A stretch of DNA of 64,000 nucleotides from Glutamicibacter sp. MNS18 (GTDB taxonomy: Bacteria; Actinomycetota; Actinomycetes; Actinomycetales; Micrococcaceae), in NCBI RefSeq assembly GCF_026107515.2, contig NZ_JAPCHW010000004.1:1-64000 (forward strand), written 5' to 3'. Positions 48,053 through 57,201 of the stretch are shown here, piece by piece (position 1 is the first letter of the stretch; every line of letters begins with the position of its first letter). A program made the translations under genes and the position numbers. A model generated the notes under the pieces. That model did no database searches and had not been told where the DNA came from. It saw only the letters and a list, made by a program, of their open reading frames with translations.

Positions 48053-48116
48053 TGAACTAAACCTCCAAGACTCGCAACGGCGCATGTGTATCTTGCACAC
48101 AATGAGATGTGACGCA

Positions 48117-48141
48117 CTTGTGCGAGCGTTCCTTGTGCGAG
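48117..48141. repeat. Tandem 10-bp direct repeat upstream of sdhC
   Basis: CTTGTGCGAG occurs twice with a 15-bp period, and the first copy overlaps a CGCAC-TT-GTGCG dyad. The position in the sdh promoter region suggests a regulator site, but I do not recognise it. Confidence 0.5.
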
Positions 48142-48344
48142 TCTAGACCACTTCAGGCACTGTCTTCTATCTTCTGTTTATTTTGTGTGAGCATGTTCAC
48201 CGTACGGGTGCAATATTGCGCTGAATCACCGTCATTACGCGGCAATTAGGGCATTTGCAGATGTTCTAATTTCTCTTAATCTTGCCTAATTTGTGTCCAA
48301 AATCCAACTCTGAAGTCCGGGTTTTGCCCATCCGATGAACTAGT

Positions 48345-49463
48345 GTGTCTGATGTGAATGAAGACCTTCTAGCGCGTTTCCATGGCGTGATTCCGGCCGG
48401 CGGCGTCGGGACAAGATTGTGGCCCCTTTCCCGGGCCTCGGCCCCCAAGTTCCTGCACGATCTGACCGGTTCCGGTTCCACCTTGATCCGGGCCACCTAT
48501 GACCGGCTGGTTCCGCTGGCCGGGCAGCGGATCATGGTGGTGACCGGCCGAGCCCATCGCCGGGCGGTACTGAACCAGCTCAACGAGATCCAGGACGAGA
48601 ATCTGGTGCTGGAACCCGAGCCCCGTGATTCGGCCGCGGCCATCGGCCTGGCTGCGGCGATCCTCTACCGCCGGAATCCCGAGATCATCATGGGTTCCTT
48701 CGCCGCCGACCAGGTTATCGGACCGGTAGAGGTGTTCCAGGAAGCGGTGCGCGAGGCCATCCATACCGCGGCCACCGGCAAGATCGTGACCATCGGAATC
48801 CATCCGACGCATCCGTCCACCGGGTTCGGGTACATCCAGACCGGGTTGCCGTTGGATGTGCCCGGGGCACCGAGCGCCCGGGCGGTCGGGCAGTTCGTCG
48901 AGAAACCGGATGCGGATACCGCCCGCCAGTACCTGGCCAGCGGGTTCCTGTGGAATGCGGGGATGTTCGTGGCACCGGTCTCCCTGATGCTCAAGCACCT
49001 CGAAGCCAACGAACCGGCGTTGCACGCCGGGCTGATGCGTATAGCCGAGGCCTGGGACACGGATCGGCGCGAAGAGGTCATGGCCCAGGTGTGGCCGGAT
49101 CTGCCCAAGACCGCGATCGACTACGCGGTGGCCGAACCGGCGGCCGCCGCCGGGGACGTGGCAGTGATTCCCGGGGTGTTCAACTGGGATGATGTGGGCG
49201 ATTTCGCGGCCATCGGCCGGTTGAACAAGGCCAGTGAGGAGACCGGGGTGATCGTCCTGGGTGACAAGGCCCGGGTCTACTCGGACAACGCCAGCGGCGT
49301 GGTCTACGGGGACATCCCGCGGGTGGTGGCGCTGATCGGCATCGACGACGTGATCGTGGTGGATACCGCCGATGCCTTGCTGGTGACCACCAAGGAACAT
49401 GCCCAGCAGGTGAAAACCACCGTGGAGATGCTCAAACGCGACGGCGAAACCGACGTGCTCTGA
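48345..49463 (+). CDS. manC: Mannose-1-phosphate guanylyltransferase
   Basis: A 372-residue nucleotidyltransferase with the GDP-mannose pyrophosphorylase signature GVIPAGGVGTRLWPLSRASAPKFL, an ADQVIG block and FVEKPD plus GFLWNAGMF. It makes GDP-mannose from mannose-1-phosphate and GTP for cell-envelope glycans. It lacks the C-terminal isomerase domain of the long bifunctional type, so it is the single-function form. The GTG at 48345 has no Shine-Dalgarno sequence and a second GTG overlaps, so a leaderless message is plausible. It is divergent from the sdh operon across 292 bp of relatively AT-rich DNA. Confidence 0.93.
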   Translation: MSDVNEDLLARFHGVIPAGGVGTRLWPLSRASAPKFLHDLTGSGSTLIRATYDRLVPLAGQRIMVVTGRAHRRAVLNQLNEIQDENLVLEPEPRDSAAAIGLAAAILYRRNPEIIMGSFAADQVIGPVEVFQEAVREAIHTAATGKIVTIGIHPTHPSTGFGYIQTGLPLDVPGAPSARAVGQFVEKPDADTARQYLASGFLWNAGMFVAPVSLMLKHLEANEPALHAGLMRIAEAWDTDRREEVMAQVWPDLPKTAIDYAVAEPAAAAGDVAVIPGVFNWDDVGDFAAIGRLNKASEETGVIVLGDKARVYSDNASGVVYGDIPRVVALIGIDDVIVVDTADALLVTTKEHAQQVKTTVEMLKRDGETDVL

Positions 49464-49485
49464 GCTGCCGTTCCCCGCAGCATGT

Positions 49486-49525
49486 GCAAGGCCCCCGAAG
49501 TCCGGCTTCGGGGGCCTTGCGTTTT
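49486..49525 (+). terminator. Rho-independent terminator after manC
   Basis: GCAAGGCCCCCGAAG and CTTCGGGGGCCTTGC form a perfect 15-bp stem followed by GTTTTC, 22 bp after the manC stop codon. Confidence 0.92.
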
Positions 49526-49567
49526 CTGGCAGTGTTCCACCGGGCCGTGTTGGCGGCCGGAGGCAGG

Positions 49568-51511
49568 CTAGCGCGGCAGTCCGCTCAGGAAGTCGCGCAC
49601 CAGGGGTCCGGCGGTTTGGGCCCCGCCGCTGCCGTCTTCCACGAAGGCCGCGATGGCCAGGTCCCCCTGGGCGGCAATGGTCCAGGCGTGGGCATTGCGG
49701 TCCGCATCGTATTCGGCCGTGCCGCTCTTGCCGATGACCTCGTCCCCGGGCAGGTCATCAAGCAGCGTCAGCGTGCCGCTGCGAACGACCTCGCGCATCA
49801 TGAGCGCCAGCGCCTCGGCCTCATCGGCAGCCAGGCTGTTCCCCTTGGGGGCCGCGGCGGAGTCGGCCGGCGCGGTGTCGGCTGGCTCCGGCTCGTCGTT
49901 GGTTTCCAGAACCAGCTGCGGGTTGACGGTATGCCCGGCAGCCACCGACGCGGCCACGGTGGCCATGCCCAGGGTGGAGGACTGCACCACGCCCTGGCCA
50001 ATCATGTTGGCGGCCAGCTCGGTACCGCTGGAATCGGAGGGGACCGAGCCGGTAAAGGCCCCGGCGCCACTGCTGTCCGCGGCGGTCAGACCCAATGCCG
50101 CGGCGGCTTCTGCCAGCGCTGGTGCTCCGAGTTCGGCCCCGGCGTTGACGAAGACGGTGTTGCACGATTGGGCCACCGCCTCGCGTAATTCGATCCGCCC
50201 CAACGACCCGGCGGGGTAGCCGTCGTAGTTCTTGAAGGACTTGCCGTCCACGGTCGTGGTGGCGGGGCAGTCCACTGCCGTCTCGGCAGTGGCCCCGGCG
50301 CGCAGCATGGCCAGGGCCGAAACCACCTTGAAGGTGGAACCCGGGGCGTATTGTCCCAGCAGGGCGGTGTTGTATCCGCTGGATTCCGGGCCGGAAGCCA
50401 CAGCCAGCACCGAGCCGTCGGACGGGCGGATGGCGACCAAGGCGGCCGGGGCCTGGGCATCTGCCACCAGGGTATCGGCCAGTTCCTGCAGTTCACGGTC
50501 CAATGTCAATTCGAGGTCCGTGCCCGGTACGGGGGAGGAGCTGAACAGCTCGTCCTGGACTTCGTGGGTTGCGGAGTTGCGGGTGATTGTGGTGCCCGGG
50601 GTTCCGGCCAGGGTGGAGTTGTAGGTGGCCTGCAATCCGGAGAGCCCGACCTGCTCCCCGGCCTGGATGCTCCCCTCGGATTTCTCGATGATTTCGGCGG
50701 TGGCCTGCCCGACGGTGCCCAGCAGTGGCCGGGCGAAACCCCTAGTGGGGGCCAGCGGGAGTTCGTCCTGCTGCACCGTGGCGCCGGCGATGGTGGCGAT
50801 CCGGTCATTGCCGATCTCACGGTCGGCATCATCACGCAGCACGATTGCCTCGACCCAGGCCTTCTGCCCGGCCGCGGCGACGCGCTCGGCATAGGCGTCG
50901 GCATCGATCCCCACCAGTTCGGCCAGGGCGCGGGCCGATCCCTCCCAGAGGTCGGGTTCCAGGTGCGACTTGTCCAGTCCGACGCGGACCACCGGCCGGT
51001 TGGTAACCAGCACCTGGCCATCGGCCCCGTGGATCTCGCCGCGCTCGGCGGTGGTGTGCCGTGCGGCCAGGTAGCCGCCCTCGGACAGTTGCGGGGCCAG
51101 CAGCTGCGGATCGAAACGCAGCTGCCACTGCTCGGTTTCCCCGTCGAATTCGAAGACCGCGCTGGTCTCGTAGGCCAGGTCCTCATCGGTGTCGTCGATG
51201 TCCCAGACGGTGTGGATCACCGCGGTGGCGGTTGGCACGTCCTGATCGGTTTCATCGGCGGCGATCGAGGCGAGGGTGTGGGTACGCGGGATCTGCCCCA
51301 TGCGGCGGAATGCCTCCTGCACCACCTCCGCAACCTCGGGGGACTGCGCATCGGCCAGCGGTACGCCGCTGAAGTCCGCAGAGCCCAGGGCCACGGCCAG
51401 CGCCTCGGCGGCCGGTTGCGGATCCGGGGACCTGGCGCTGCAGGCGGTGAGCGTCGAAGCCAGCAGGCCGACCGTGGTCAGGGCGCCCAAGGCGCGGTAT
51501 ACAGGTCGCAT
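49568..51511 (-). CDS. Class B penicillin-binding protein (lipoprotein, MecA_N-type)
   Basis: A 647-residue peptidoglycan transpeptidase. The N-terminus MRPVYRALGALTTVGLLASTLTAC is a lipoprotein signal with lipobox cysteine Cys24. An NTF2-like MecA_N domain follows (about 30-145), then the PBP dimerisation domain (about 155-310) and the transpeptidase with Ser392-x-x-Lys395 (STFK), Ser449-Cys-Asn451 and Lys595-Ser-Gly-Thr. An acidic, Ala-rich insert (EPADTAPADSAAAPKG) lies near 538-557. It cross-links cell-wall peptides outside the membrane. The ATG at 51511 is chosen because it begins the signal peptide; upstream frame extension is non-homologous. Confidence 0.93.
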   Translation of the reverse strand: MRPVYRALGALTTVGLLASTLTACSARSPDPQPAAEALAVALGSADFSGVPLADAQSPEVAEVVQEAFRRMGQIPRTHTLASIAADETDQDVPTATAVIHTVWDIDDTDEDLAYETSAVFEFDGETEQWQLRFDPQLLAPQLSEGGYLAARHTTAERGEIHGADGQVLVTNRPVVRVGLDKSHLEPDLWEGSARALAELVGIDADAYAERVAAAGQKAWVEAIVLRDDADREIGNDRIATIAGATVQQDELPLAPTRGFARPLLGTVGQATAEIIEKSEGSIQAGEQVGLSGLQATYNSTLAGTPGTTITRNSATHEVQDELFSSSPVPGTDLELTLDRELQELADTLVADAQAPAALVAIRPSDGSVLAVASGPESSGYNTALLGQYAPGSTFKVVSALAMLRAGATAETAVDCPATTTVDGKSFKNYDGYPAGSLGRIELREAVAQSCNTVFVNAGAELGAPALAEAAAALGLTAADSSGAGAFTGSVPSDSSGTELAANMIGQGVVQSSTLGMATVAASVAAGHTVNPQLVLETNDEPEPADTAPADSAAAPKGNSLAADEAEALALMMREVVRSGTLTLLDDLPGDEVIGKSGTAEYDADRNAHAWTIAAQGDLAIAAFVEDGSGGAQTAGPLVRDFLSGLPR

Positions 51512-51812
51512 GGCGCCATCGTATGCACCGTGCCCGGCAATGGGCAATTCCATGTAGCCGCTGGTCACACCGTACGTCGGGCTCCACCGGGTGGCTTCGC
51601 CGATGGGCGTTGAGCGCTGCCGGAGGGCCTCGCGTGCATGCCGGTGGAACCGGCGGTCGACGCCCCGCTCCGGACAGAACGTGCATGAACTCTCAAAAAG
51701 TACATAAGAATCTTTCTGACTAGGGAAAATATAAGGTTGAAAGGTGAATGAACGGAGGGAATCGAGGCCGGGTCTGGTGTATTCCGGATAGTCGTTGGTA
51801 GGGTCGGAGAGC
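51512..51812. other. Intergenic region upstream of the betT operon
   Basis: 301 bp between the divergent PBP and transporter genes. The half next to the PBP gene is GC-rich and featureless. From about 51690 it becomes AT-rich (AAAAAGTACATAAG...GGGAAAATATAAGG), which probably contains the choline operon promoter, with TATAAG a possible -10 element. I see no clear BetI-like palindrome and no adjacent betI gene. Confidence 0.45.
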
Positions 51813-53969
51813 ATGAGTACGGCTATGAGTAATCCAGAACCACCCATGTCGAACACGGGACCGGTCCCCGAAGCCGGTCCGCCCAGGCCGCGGATCAACA
51901 AGGTCGTCTTCATCGGCTCGGCACTGCTGGTGATCGCGATCGCGCTGTGGGCCATGGTCGACCGGGATTCGGCCGATCTCGTCATCAACGCGGCGGTGAC
52001 CTGGATCGGAAAGAACTTTGGCTGGTATTACACGCTGATTGTCGTGGCGGTACTGGTCTTTGTTGTCGGCACGGCGATCTCCAAGGTCGGCAAGACCCGG
52101 CTGGGGCCGGACCACTCCCGGCCGACCTTCAACCTCTTCACCTGGGCTTCCATGCTCTTCGCCGCCGGCATCGGCATCGACCTGATGTTCTTCTCGGTTG
52201 CCGAGCCGATTACCCAGTACCTGGCCCCGCCACGAGGGGACGGGTCCACCGTGGAGGCCGCCCGCCAGGCCGTGGTGTGGACCCTGTTCCACTACGGTTT
52301 GCTCGGCTGGGGCCTCTATGCCCTGATCGGGTTGGCCCTGGGATATTTCGCCTACCGGCACAACCTGCCGCTGTCCATCCGGTCGGCGCTCTACCCGCTG
52401 CTGGGGGACCGCATCCACGGGTGGATCGGGCATACCGTGGACATCGCCGCGATGCTGGGTACGATTTTCGGCATCGCCACCTCGCTGGGCATCGGCGTCG
52501 CCCAGCTGAACTACGGGCTGAACTTCATGTTCGACATCCCGGAAAATACGCTGTGGCAGATCATCCTGATCATCGCAGCGGTGCTGATGGCCACCATCTC
52601 GGTGCTCACCGGGGTGGAAAAGGGCATCCGCCGGCTCTCGGAACTCAATGTGCTGCTGTGCATCGCGTTGATGCTCTTTGTCCTGATCGCCGGCAGTACC
52701 GCGTTCCTCTTCGATGGGATCATCACCAACATCGGAGATACCCTCGCACGCTTCCCGTCCATGGCCCTGGACACCTTCGCCTTTGACCGTCCGGATGACT
52801 GGCTCAACGGCTGGACGCTGTTCTTCTGGGCCTGGTGGATCGCCTGGGCGCCGTTCGTGGGCCTGTTCCTGGCCCGCATCTCCCGTGGGCGCACCATCCG
52901 GCAGTTCGTCACCGGTGTCCTGGTGGTGCCCTTCGCATTCATCCTGCTGTGGATCTCGATCTTCGGCAACAGCGCCCTGTCGATCGTGCGCGGCGGCAAC
53001 GCGGCCTTCGGGGAGGTCGCGATGAACACCCCGGAGCAGGCGTTCTACACGCTGCTCGAACAGTATCCCGGGGTGCCGATCACCGCCGCGGTGGCCACCT
53101 TTACCGGGCTGCTGTTCTATGTCACCAGCGCCGACTCCGGGGCACTGGTGATGGCGAACTTCACCTCGCACCTGCCAGATCCGCAATCCGACGGCTCCAA
53201 ACCGGTGCGCCTGTTCTGGTCGGTGGCCACCGGGCTGCTGACCCTGGGTATGCTGCTGGTCGGCGGGGTGCCGACCCTGCAGGGTGCCACGGTGATCATG
53301 GGGCTGCCGTTCTCCTTCGTGCTGCTGTTCATCATGCTGGGGCTGTTCAAATCGCTGCGCGTGGAATCCGCGCTGGCCAGCAGCTACAAGCACACCATGC
53401 ACAAGTTCCTGACCAGCCGGACCGGATCGCCCAACGACCGACGCAGTTGGAAGCAGCGTCTGGCCCGGGCGATGAACTATCCGGGCCACCGGGCCGCCAA
53501 ACGCTACCTGGGCGATGTGGTGGGTCCGGCGCTGGCCGAGGTGGGTGAGGAATTCTCCGCCCGTGGTGCCGAGGTCGCACTGGACATCGAATCCGTGGCC
53601 AACCTGGACCTGGACTCGCTGGACCTGGTGGTGACCAACGGGGCCGAACGTCCCTTCAAGTACCAGGTGTACCCGGTCCAGCTGCCGGTCCCGAGCTACG
53701 CCAGGGTCTCGGCGGGCAACGACACCTACTACCGCATCGAGGTGTTCTCCCAGGAAGGCAGCCACGGCTATGACCTGATGGGGTTGAGCAAGGACCAGCT
53801 GATCAGTGACGTGCTGGACCAGTACGAGGCGCACATGACCTTCCTCAAGACCCAGACCGATGCCGACGGGCCCAGCCAGATCAACGGCAACGGCGTGTCC
53901 AAAACCGACTGGGAAGCGGATTTCGACACCACCTCACTACCGATTTCAACCACGAAGGAGGAAGCATGA
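51813..53969 (+). CDS. betT: BCCT-family choline/glycine betaine transporter
   Basis: A 718-residue secondary transporter with 12 predicted helices between about residues 30 and 535. It carries BCCT signatures such as FTWASMLFAAGIGIDLMFFSVAEP and the WAWWIAWAPFVGLFLARISRGRT segment in helix 8. A long C-terminal cytosolic domain (about 540-718) resembles the osmosensing extension of BetT-type carriers. It imports choline (or betaine) with protons or sodium. It heads an operon with betB and codA, overlapping betB by 4 bp (ATGA). The ATG at 51813 has GGAG three bases upstream; a later ATG at 51825 is also possible. Confidence 0.9.
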   Translation: MSTAMSNPEPPMSNTGPVPEAGPPRPRINKVVFIGSALLVIAIALWAMVDRDSADLVINAAVTWIGKNFGWYYTLIVVAVLVFVVGTAISKVGKTRLGPDHSRPTFNLFTWASMLFAAGIGIDLMFFSVAEPITQYLAPPRGDGSTVEAARQAVVWTLFHYGLLGWGLYALIGLALGYFAYRHNLPLSIRSALYPLLGDRIHGWIGHTVDIAAMLGTIFGIATSLGIGVAQLNYGLNFMFDIPENTLWQIILIIAAVLMATISVLTGVEKGIRRLSELNVLLCIALMLFVLIAGSTAFLFDGIITNIGDTLARFPSMALDTFAFDRPDDWLNGWTLFFWAWWIAWAPFVGLFLARISRGRTIRQFVTGVLVVPFAFILLWISIFGNSALSIVRGGNAAFGEVAMNTPEQAFYTLLEQYPGVPITAAVATFTGLLFYVTSADSGALVMANFTSHLPDPQSDGSKPVRLFWSVATGLLTLGMLLVGGVPTLQGATVIMGLPFSFVLLFIMLGLFKSLRVESALASSYKHTMHKFLTSRTGSPNDRRSWKQRLARAMNYPGHRAAKRYLGDVVGPALAEVGEEFSARGAEVALDIESVANLDLDSLDLVVTNGAERPFKYQVYPVQLPVPSYARVSAGNDTYYRIEVFSQEGSHGYDLMGLSKDQLISDVLDQYEAHMTFLKTQTDADGPSQINGNGVSKTDWEADFDTTSLPISTTKEEA

Positions 53970-55486
53970 GCCTTCCGAAGAACATGAACGAACGACTCAG
54001 CGGCGGGGCCACCGTGTTCATTGACGGGGCCTTCGTTCCGGCGATCTCCGGCAAGACCCGGCAGATCAGCTGTCCGGCCACCGGGGAAGTGGTGGCGCTG
54101 GTTTCCGAGGCGGCACAGGCCGATTCCGAGGCAGCCATCGCCGCGGCCCGGAGCGCGTTCGACTCCGGAATCTGGTCCGGTAGCACTGCAGGACAGCGTG
54201 GGGAGTTCCTGCTGAAGGTCGCGGACCGGCTGGCCGAACGCAAGGAGGAATTTGCGCTGGCCGAAACCCTGGATACCGGCAAGCGCATCATCGAGTCCCG
54301 CCTGGATATGGACGACATCATCGCCTGCTTCCGCTACTTCGGCAAGCTGGCCGGAAACGACGCCGGACGCCTGGTGGATGCCGGGGACCCGAACGTTCTC
54401 AGCCGGATCGCCTACGAACCGGTCGGGGTGGCGGCGATGATCACCCCATGGAACTACCCGCTGTTGCAGGCCGCCTGGAAGATCGCCCCGGCGCTGGCCG
54501 CCGGTTGCTCGTTCGTGCTCAAGCCCGCCGAGTTGACCCCATCGACCTCGATCCTGATGATGGAGGTGCTTGATGAGCTCGGGCTGCCGGCCGGGGTGGC
54601 GAACCTGGTCACCGGTACCGGGGCCGAAGCCGGTGCGATCCTGGCCGAACATCCGCAGGTGGACCTGGTCTCGTTCACCGGTGGGCTGCTGACCGGGCGC
54701 AAGGTGGCCGCCGCGGCCGCCGGCACGGTGAAGAAGGTCGCCCTGGAACTGGGCGGGAAGAACCCGAACGTGATCTTCGCCGACGCGGACTTCGACGCCG
54801 CCGTGGACAATGCGCTCAACGGTGCCTTTGTGCACTCCGGGCAGGTGTGTTCGGCCGGGGCGCGGATTGTGGTCGAGGAATCGATTGCGCCGAGGTTCGT
54901 CGACGAACTGGTGCGCCGTGCCCGGGCCATCCGGCTGGGCGGTCCGTTCGATGAGCAGGCGGAGACCGGTGCGCTGATTTCCGCCGACCACCTGGCCAAG
55001 GTGGACGCCTACGTGCAGGCCGGAATCGCCGAAGGGGCCCGCGTGCGCTGCGGCGGGCGGGCGGCCACCGATGCCGATGGGGCCGGGCTCGATGCCGGAC
55101 ACTTCTACCTGCCGACCGTGATCGACCAGGTCAGCCAGGGGATGAGCGTCGTCACCGAAGAGGCCTTCGGGCCGGTGGTCACCGTGGAGACCTTCGAAAC
55201 CGAGGACGAGGCGGTGGCGATCGCCAACGACACCATCTACGGGCTGGCCGGTGCCGTGTGGAGCCAGGATGCCTCACGCGCCCAGCGGGTGGCGAACCGG
55301 CTGCGCCACGGCACCGTCTGGATCAACGACTTCCACCCCTACCTGCCCCAGGCCGAATGGGGCGGCTTCGGCCAGTCCGGGGTGGGCCGTGAGCTCGGTC
55401 CGACCGGCCTGGGCGAATACCAGGAAGCCAAACACATCTACCAGAACCTCGACCCACAGGTCACCGGCTGGTTCTCCGAGAAGTAA
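53966..55486 (+). CDS. betB: Betaine-aldehyde dehydrogenase
   Basis: A 506-residue aldehyde dehydrogenase. The catalytic residues are Cys295 (SGQVCSAGA), Glu261 (LELGGKNPN), Asn163 (TPWNYP) and Lys186. The nucleotide-binding loop is SFTGGLLTG, with Gly where many ALDHs have Ser, as in GbsA-type betaine-aldehyde dehydrogenases. It oxidises betaine aldehyde to glycine betaine with NAD(P). Translationally coupled to betT and 17 bp before codA, it completes choline uptake and conversion to the osmoprotectant. Confidence 0.93.
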   Translation: MSLPKNMNERLSGGATVFIDGAFVPAISGKTRQISCPATGEVVALVSEAAQADSEAAIAAARSAFDSGIWSGSTAGQRGEFLLKVADRLAERKEEFALAETLDTGKRIIESRLDMDDIIACFRYFGKLAGNDAGRLVDAGDPNVLSRIAYEPVGVAAMITPWNYPLLQAAWKIAPALAAGCSFVLKPAELTPSTSILMMEVLDELGLPAGVANLVTGTGAEAGAILAEHPQVDLVSFTGGLLTGRKVAAAAAGTVKKVALELGGKNPNVIFADADFDAAVDNALNGAFVHSGQVCSAGARIVVEESIAPRFVDELVRRARAIRLGGPFDEQAETGALISADHLAKVDAYVQAGIAEGARVRCGGRAATDADGAGLDAGHFYLPTVIDQVSQGMSVVTEEAFGPVVTVETFETEDEAVAIANDTIYGLAGAVWSQDASRAQRVANRLRHGTVWINDFHPYLPQAEWGGFGQSGVGRELGPTGLGEYQEAKHIYQNLDPQVTGWFSEK

Positions 55487-55503
55487 GGAACAGGGAGTTC
55501 TTA

Positions 55504-57081
55504 ATGGTCAACAAGGTTGAAAACACCGAATTCGATTACATCGTCATCGGTGGCGGGTCGGCCGGTGCCGCGGTGGCGGCCAGGCTCAGCGAGGACCCGG
55601 CACTGAGCGTCGCGCTGGTGGAGGCCGGTCCCGATGACCGCGGGATCGATGAGGTCTTGCAGCTGGACCGCTGGATGGAGCTGCTGGAATCCGGCTACGA
55701 CTGGGACTACCCGATCGAGCCGCAGGAGAATGGCAACTCCTTCATGCGCCATTCCCGGGCCAAGGTCATGGGAGGGTGCTCAAGCCACAACTCCTGCATC
55801 GCCTTCTGGGCACCGAGGGAGGACCTGGACGAGTGGGAAACCACCTTCGGCGCCACCGGATGGAACTCGCAGATGGCCTACCGGTTGTACAAGAAACTGG
55901 AGAACAACCAGGATGCCGGCCCCGAGGCCCCGCACCACGGGGACAGCGGACCGGTGACGTTGATGAACATTCCGGCCGATGACCCCTGCGGGGTGGCGAT
56001 CCTGGATGCCTGCGAGCAGGCCGGGATCCCGCGGGCCAGGTTCAACAACAACGAGACCGTGGTCAACGGGGCGAACTTCTTCCAGATCAACCGCCTCCCG
56101 GACGGTACCCGGTCCTCCTCCTCGGTGTCCTACATCCACCCGATCATGGAACGGGAGAACTTCACCCTGCTGACCGGTTTGCAGGCGCGCAAGCTGAATT
56201 TCGACGCGGACAAGCGCTGCACCGGGGTGGACGTGGTGGACGGCGCCTTCGGCCGAACCCACACCCTGAAGGCGGCCCGCGAGGTCATCGTTTCGGCCGG
56301 GGCCATCGATTCACCGAAGCTGCTGATGCTCTCGGGCATCGGCCCGGCCGGGCACCTGAACGAGGTCGGCATCGAGGTGCTGGTGGACTCGCCCGGTGTG
56401 GGTGAACACCTGCAGGACCACCCGGAAGGCGTCATCCAGTGGGAGGCGAAGAAACCGATGGTCCAGGGCTCCACCCAGTGGTGGGAGATCGGCATCTTCA
56501 CCCCGACCCGGCAGGGCCTGGACCGCCCGGATCTGATGATGCACTACGGTTCGGTGCCTTTCGATATGCACACCCTGCGCCAGGGGTACCCGACCGGGGA
56601 GAACACCTTCTGCCTGACCCCGAATGTCACCCACGCCAAATCGCGCGGTACCGTGCGTCTGCGCAGCTGCGACTTCCGCGACAAGCCCAAGGTCGATCCG
56701 CGTTACTTCACCGATGCCGAGGGGCACGATCGAAAGGTGATGACCTTCGGGATCCGCAAGGCGCGTGAGATCGTCGCCCAGTCGCCGATGGCCGAATGGG
56801 CCGGTGAGGAGCAGTTCCCGGGGCGGGAGGTGCAAAGCGACGAGGAGATCTTCGACTACCTGCGCCGCACCCACAACACCGTGTACCACCCGGCCGGTAC
56901 CGTGCGGATGGGTGCCGAAGACGACGCGATGAGCCCACTGGACCCGCAGCTGCGTGTCAAGGGCGTCAGCGGCCTGCGTGTGGCCGATGCCTCGGTGATG
57001 CCGGAACTGGTCACCGTGAACCCGAACATCACGGTGATGATGATCGGTGAACGCTGCGCCGAACTGGTGCGCGGGGAATAA
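55504..57081 (+). CDS. codA: Choline oxidase (GMC flavoprotein)
   Basis: A 525-residue GMC oxidoreductase that follows the Arthrobacter globiformis choline oxidase closely, with numbering shifted by four. The covalent-FAD His99 equivalent is His95 (GGCSSHNSC), the catalytic Ser101 equivalent is Ser97, Val464/His466 correspond to Val460/His462 (NTVYHPAGT), and Asn510 corresponds to Asn506 (VNPN). The FAD motif IVIGGGSAGAAVAARLSED is near the N-terminus. It oxidises choline to betaine aldehyde and on to glycine betaine with oxygen, giving hydrogen peroxide. The first ATG follows AACAGGGAG. A terminator follows the gene. Confidence 0.97.
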   Translation: MVNKVENTEFDYIVIGGGSAGAAVAARLSEDPALSVALVEAGPDDRGIDEVLQLDRWMELLESGYDWDYPIEPQENGNSFMRHSRAKVMGGCSSHNSCIAFWAPREDLDEWETTFGATGWNSQMAYRLYKKLENNQDAGPEAPHHGDSGPVTLMNIPADDPCGVAILDACEQAGIPRARFNNNETVVNGANFFQINRLPDGTRSSSSVSYIHPIMERENFTLLTGLQARKLNFDADKRCTGVDVVDGAFGRTHTLKAAREVIVSAGAIDSPKLLMLSGIGPAGHLNEVGIEVLVDSPGVGEHLQDHPEGVIQWEAKKPMVQGSTQWWEIGIFTPTRQGLDRPDLMMHYGSVPFDMHTLRQGYPTGENTFCLTPNVTHAKSRGTVRLRSCDFRDKPKVDPRYFTDAEGHDRKVMTFGIRKAREIVAQSPMAEWAGEEQFPGREVQSDEEIFDYLRRTHNTVYHPAGTVRMGAEDDAMSPLDPQLRVKGVSGLRVADASVMPELVTVNPNITVMMIGERCAELVRGE

Positions 57082-57094
57082 CCCGCGATCGGGA

Positions 57095-57124
57095 TGCCCC
57101 TGCCGTTGGCGGCGGGGGCATTTT
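57095..57124 (+). terminator. Rho-independent terminator after codA
   Basis: TGCCCCTGCCG and CGGCGGGGGCA form an 11-bp stem followed by TTTT, 14 bp after the codA stop codon. This marks the end of the choline operon. Confidence 0.88.
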
Positions 57125-57201
57125 CGTGCTGTGTTGCGGCAATGGCTGAAAAGTTACGCGCAAACTATCGAACCGGGCCGGCCGGCGCGTATCTTCGTAG
57201 G

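Noticed and set aside
51720-53834. A 704-codon minus-strand open frame opposite betT
   Set aside because: Composition (very rich in Gln, His, Asp, Gly) is typical of the reverse complement of a membrane protein gene in high-GC DNA. BetT is clearly the real gene.
57094-57201. In-frame upstream extension of the M20 amidohydrolase
   Set aside because: It would start inside the codA terminator hairpin and lacks homology. The assigned start is still only moderately secure.
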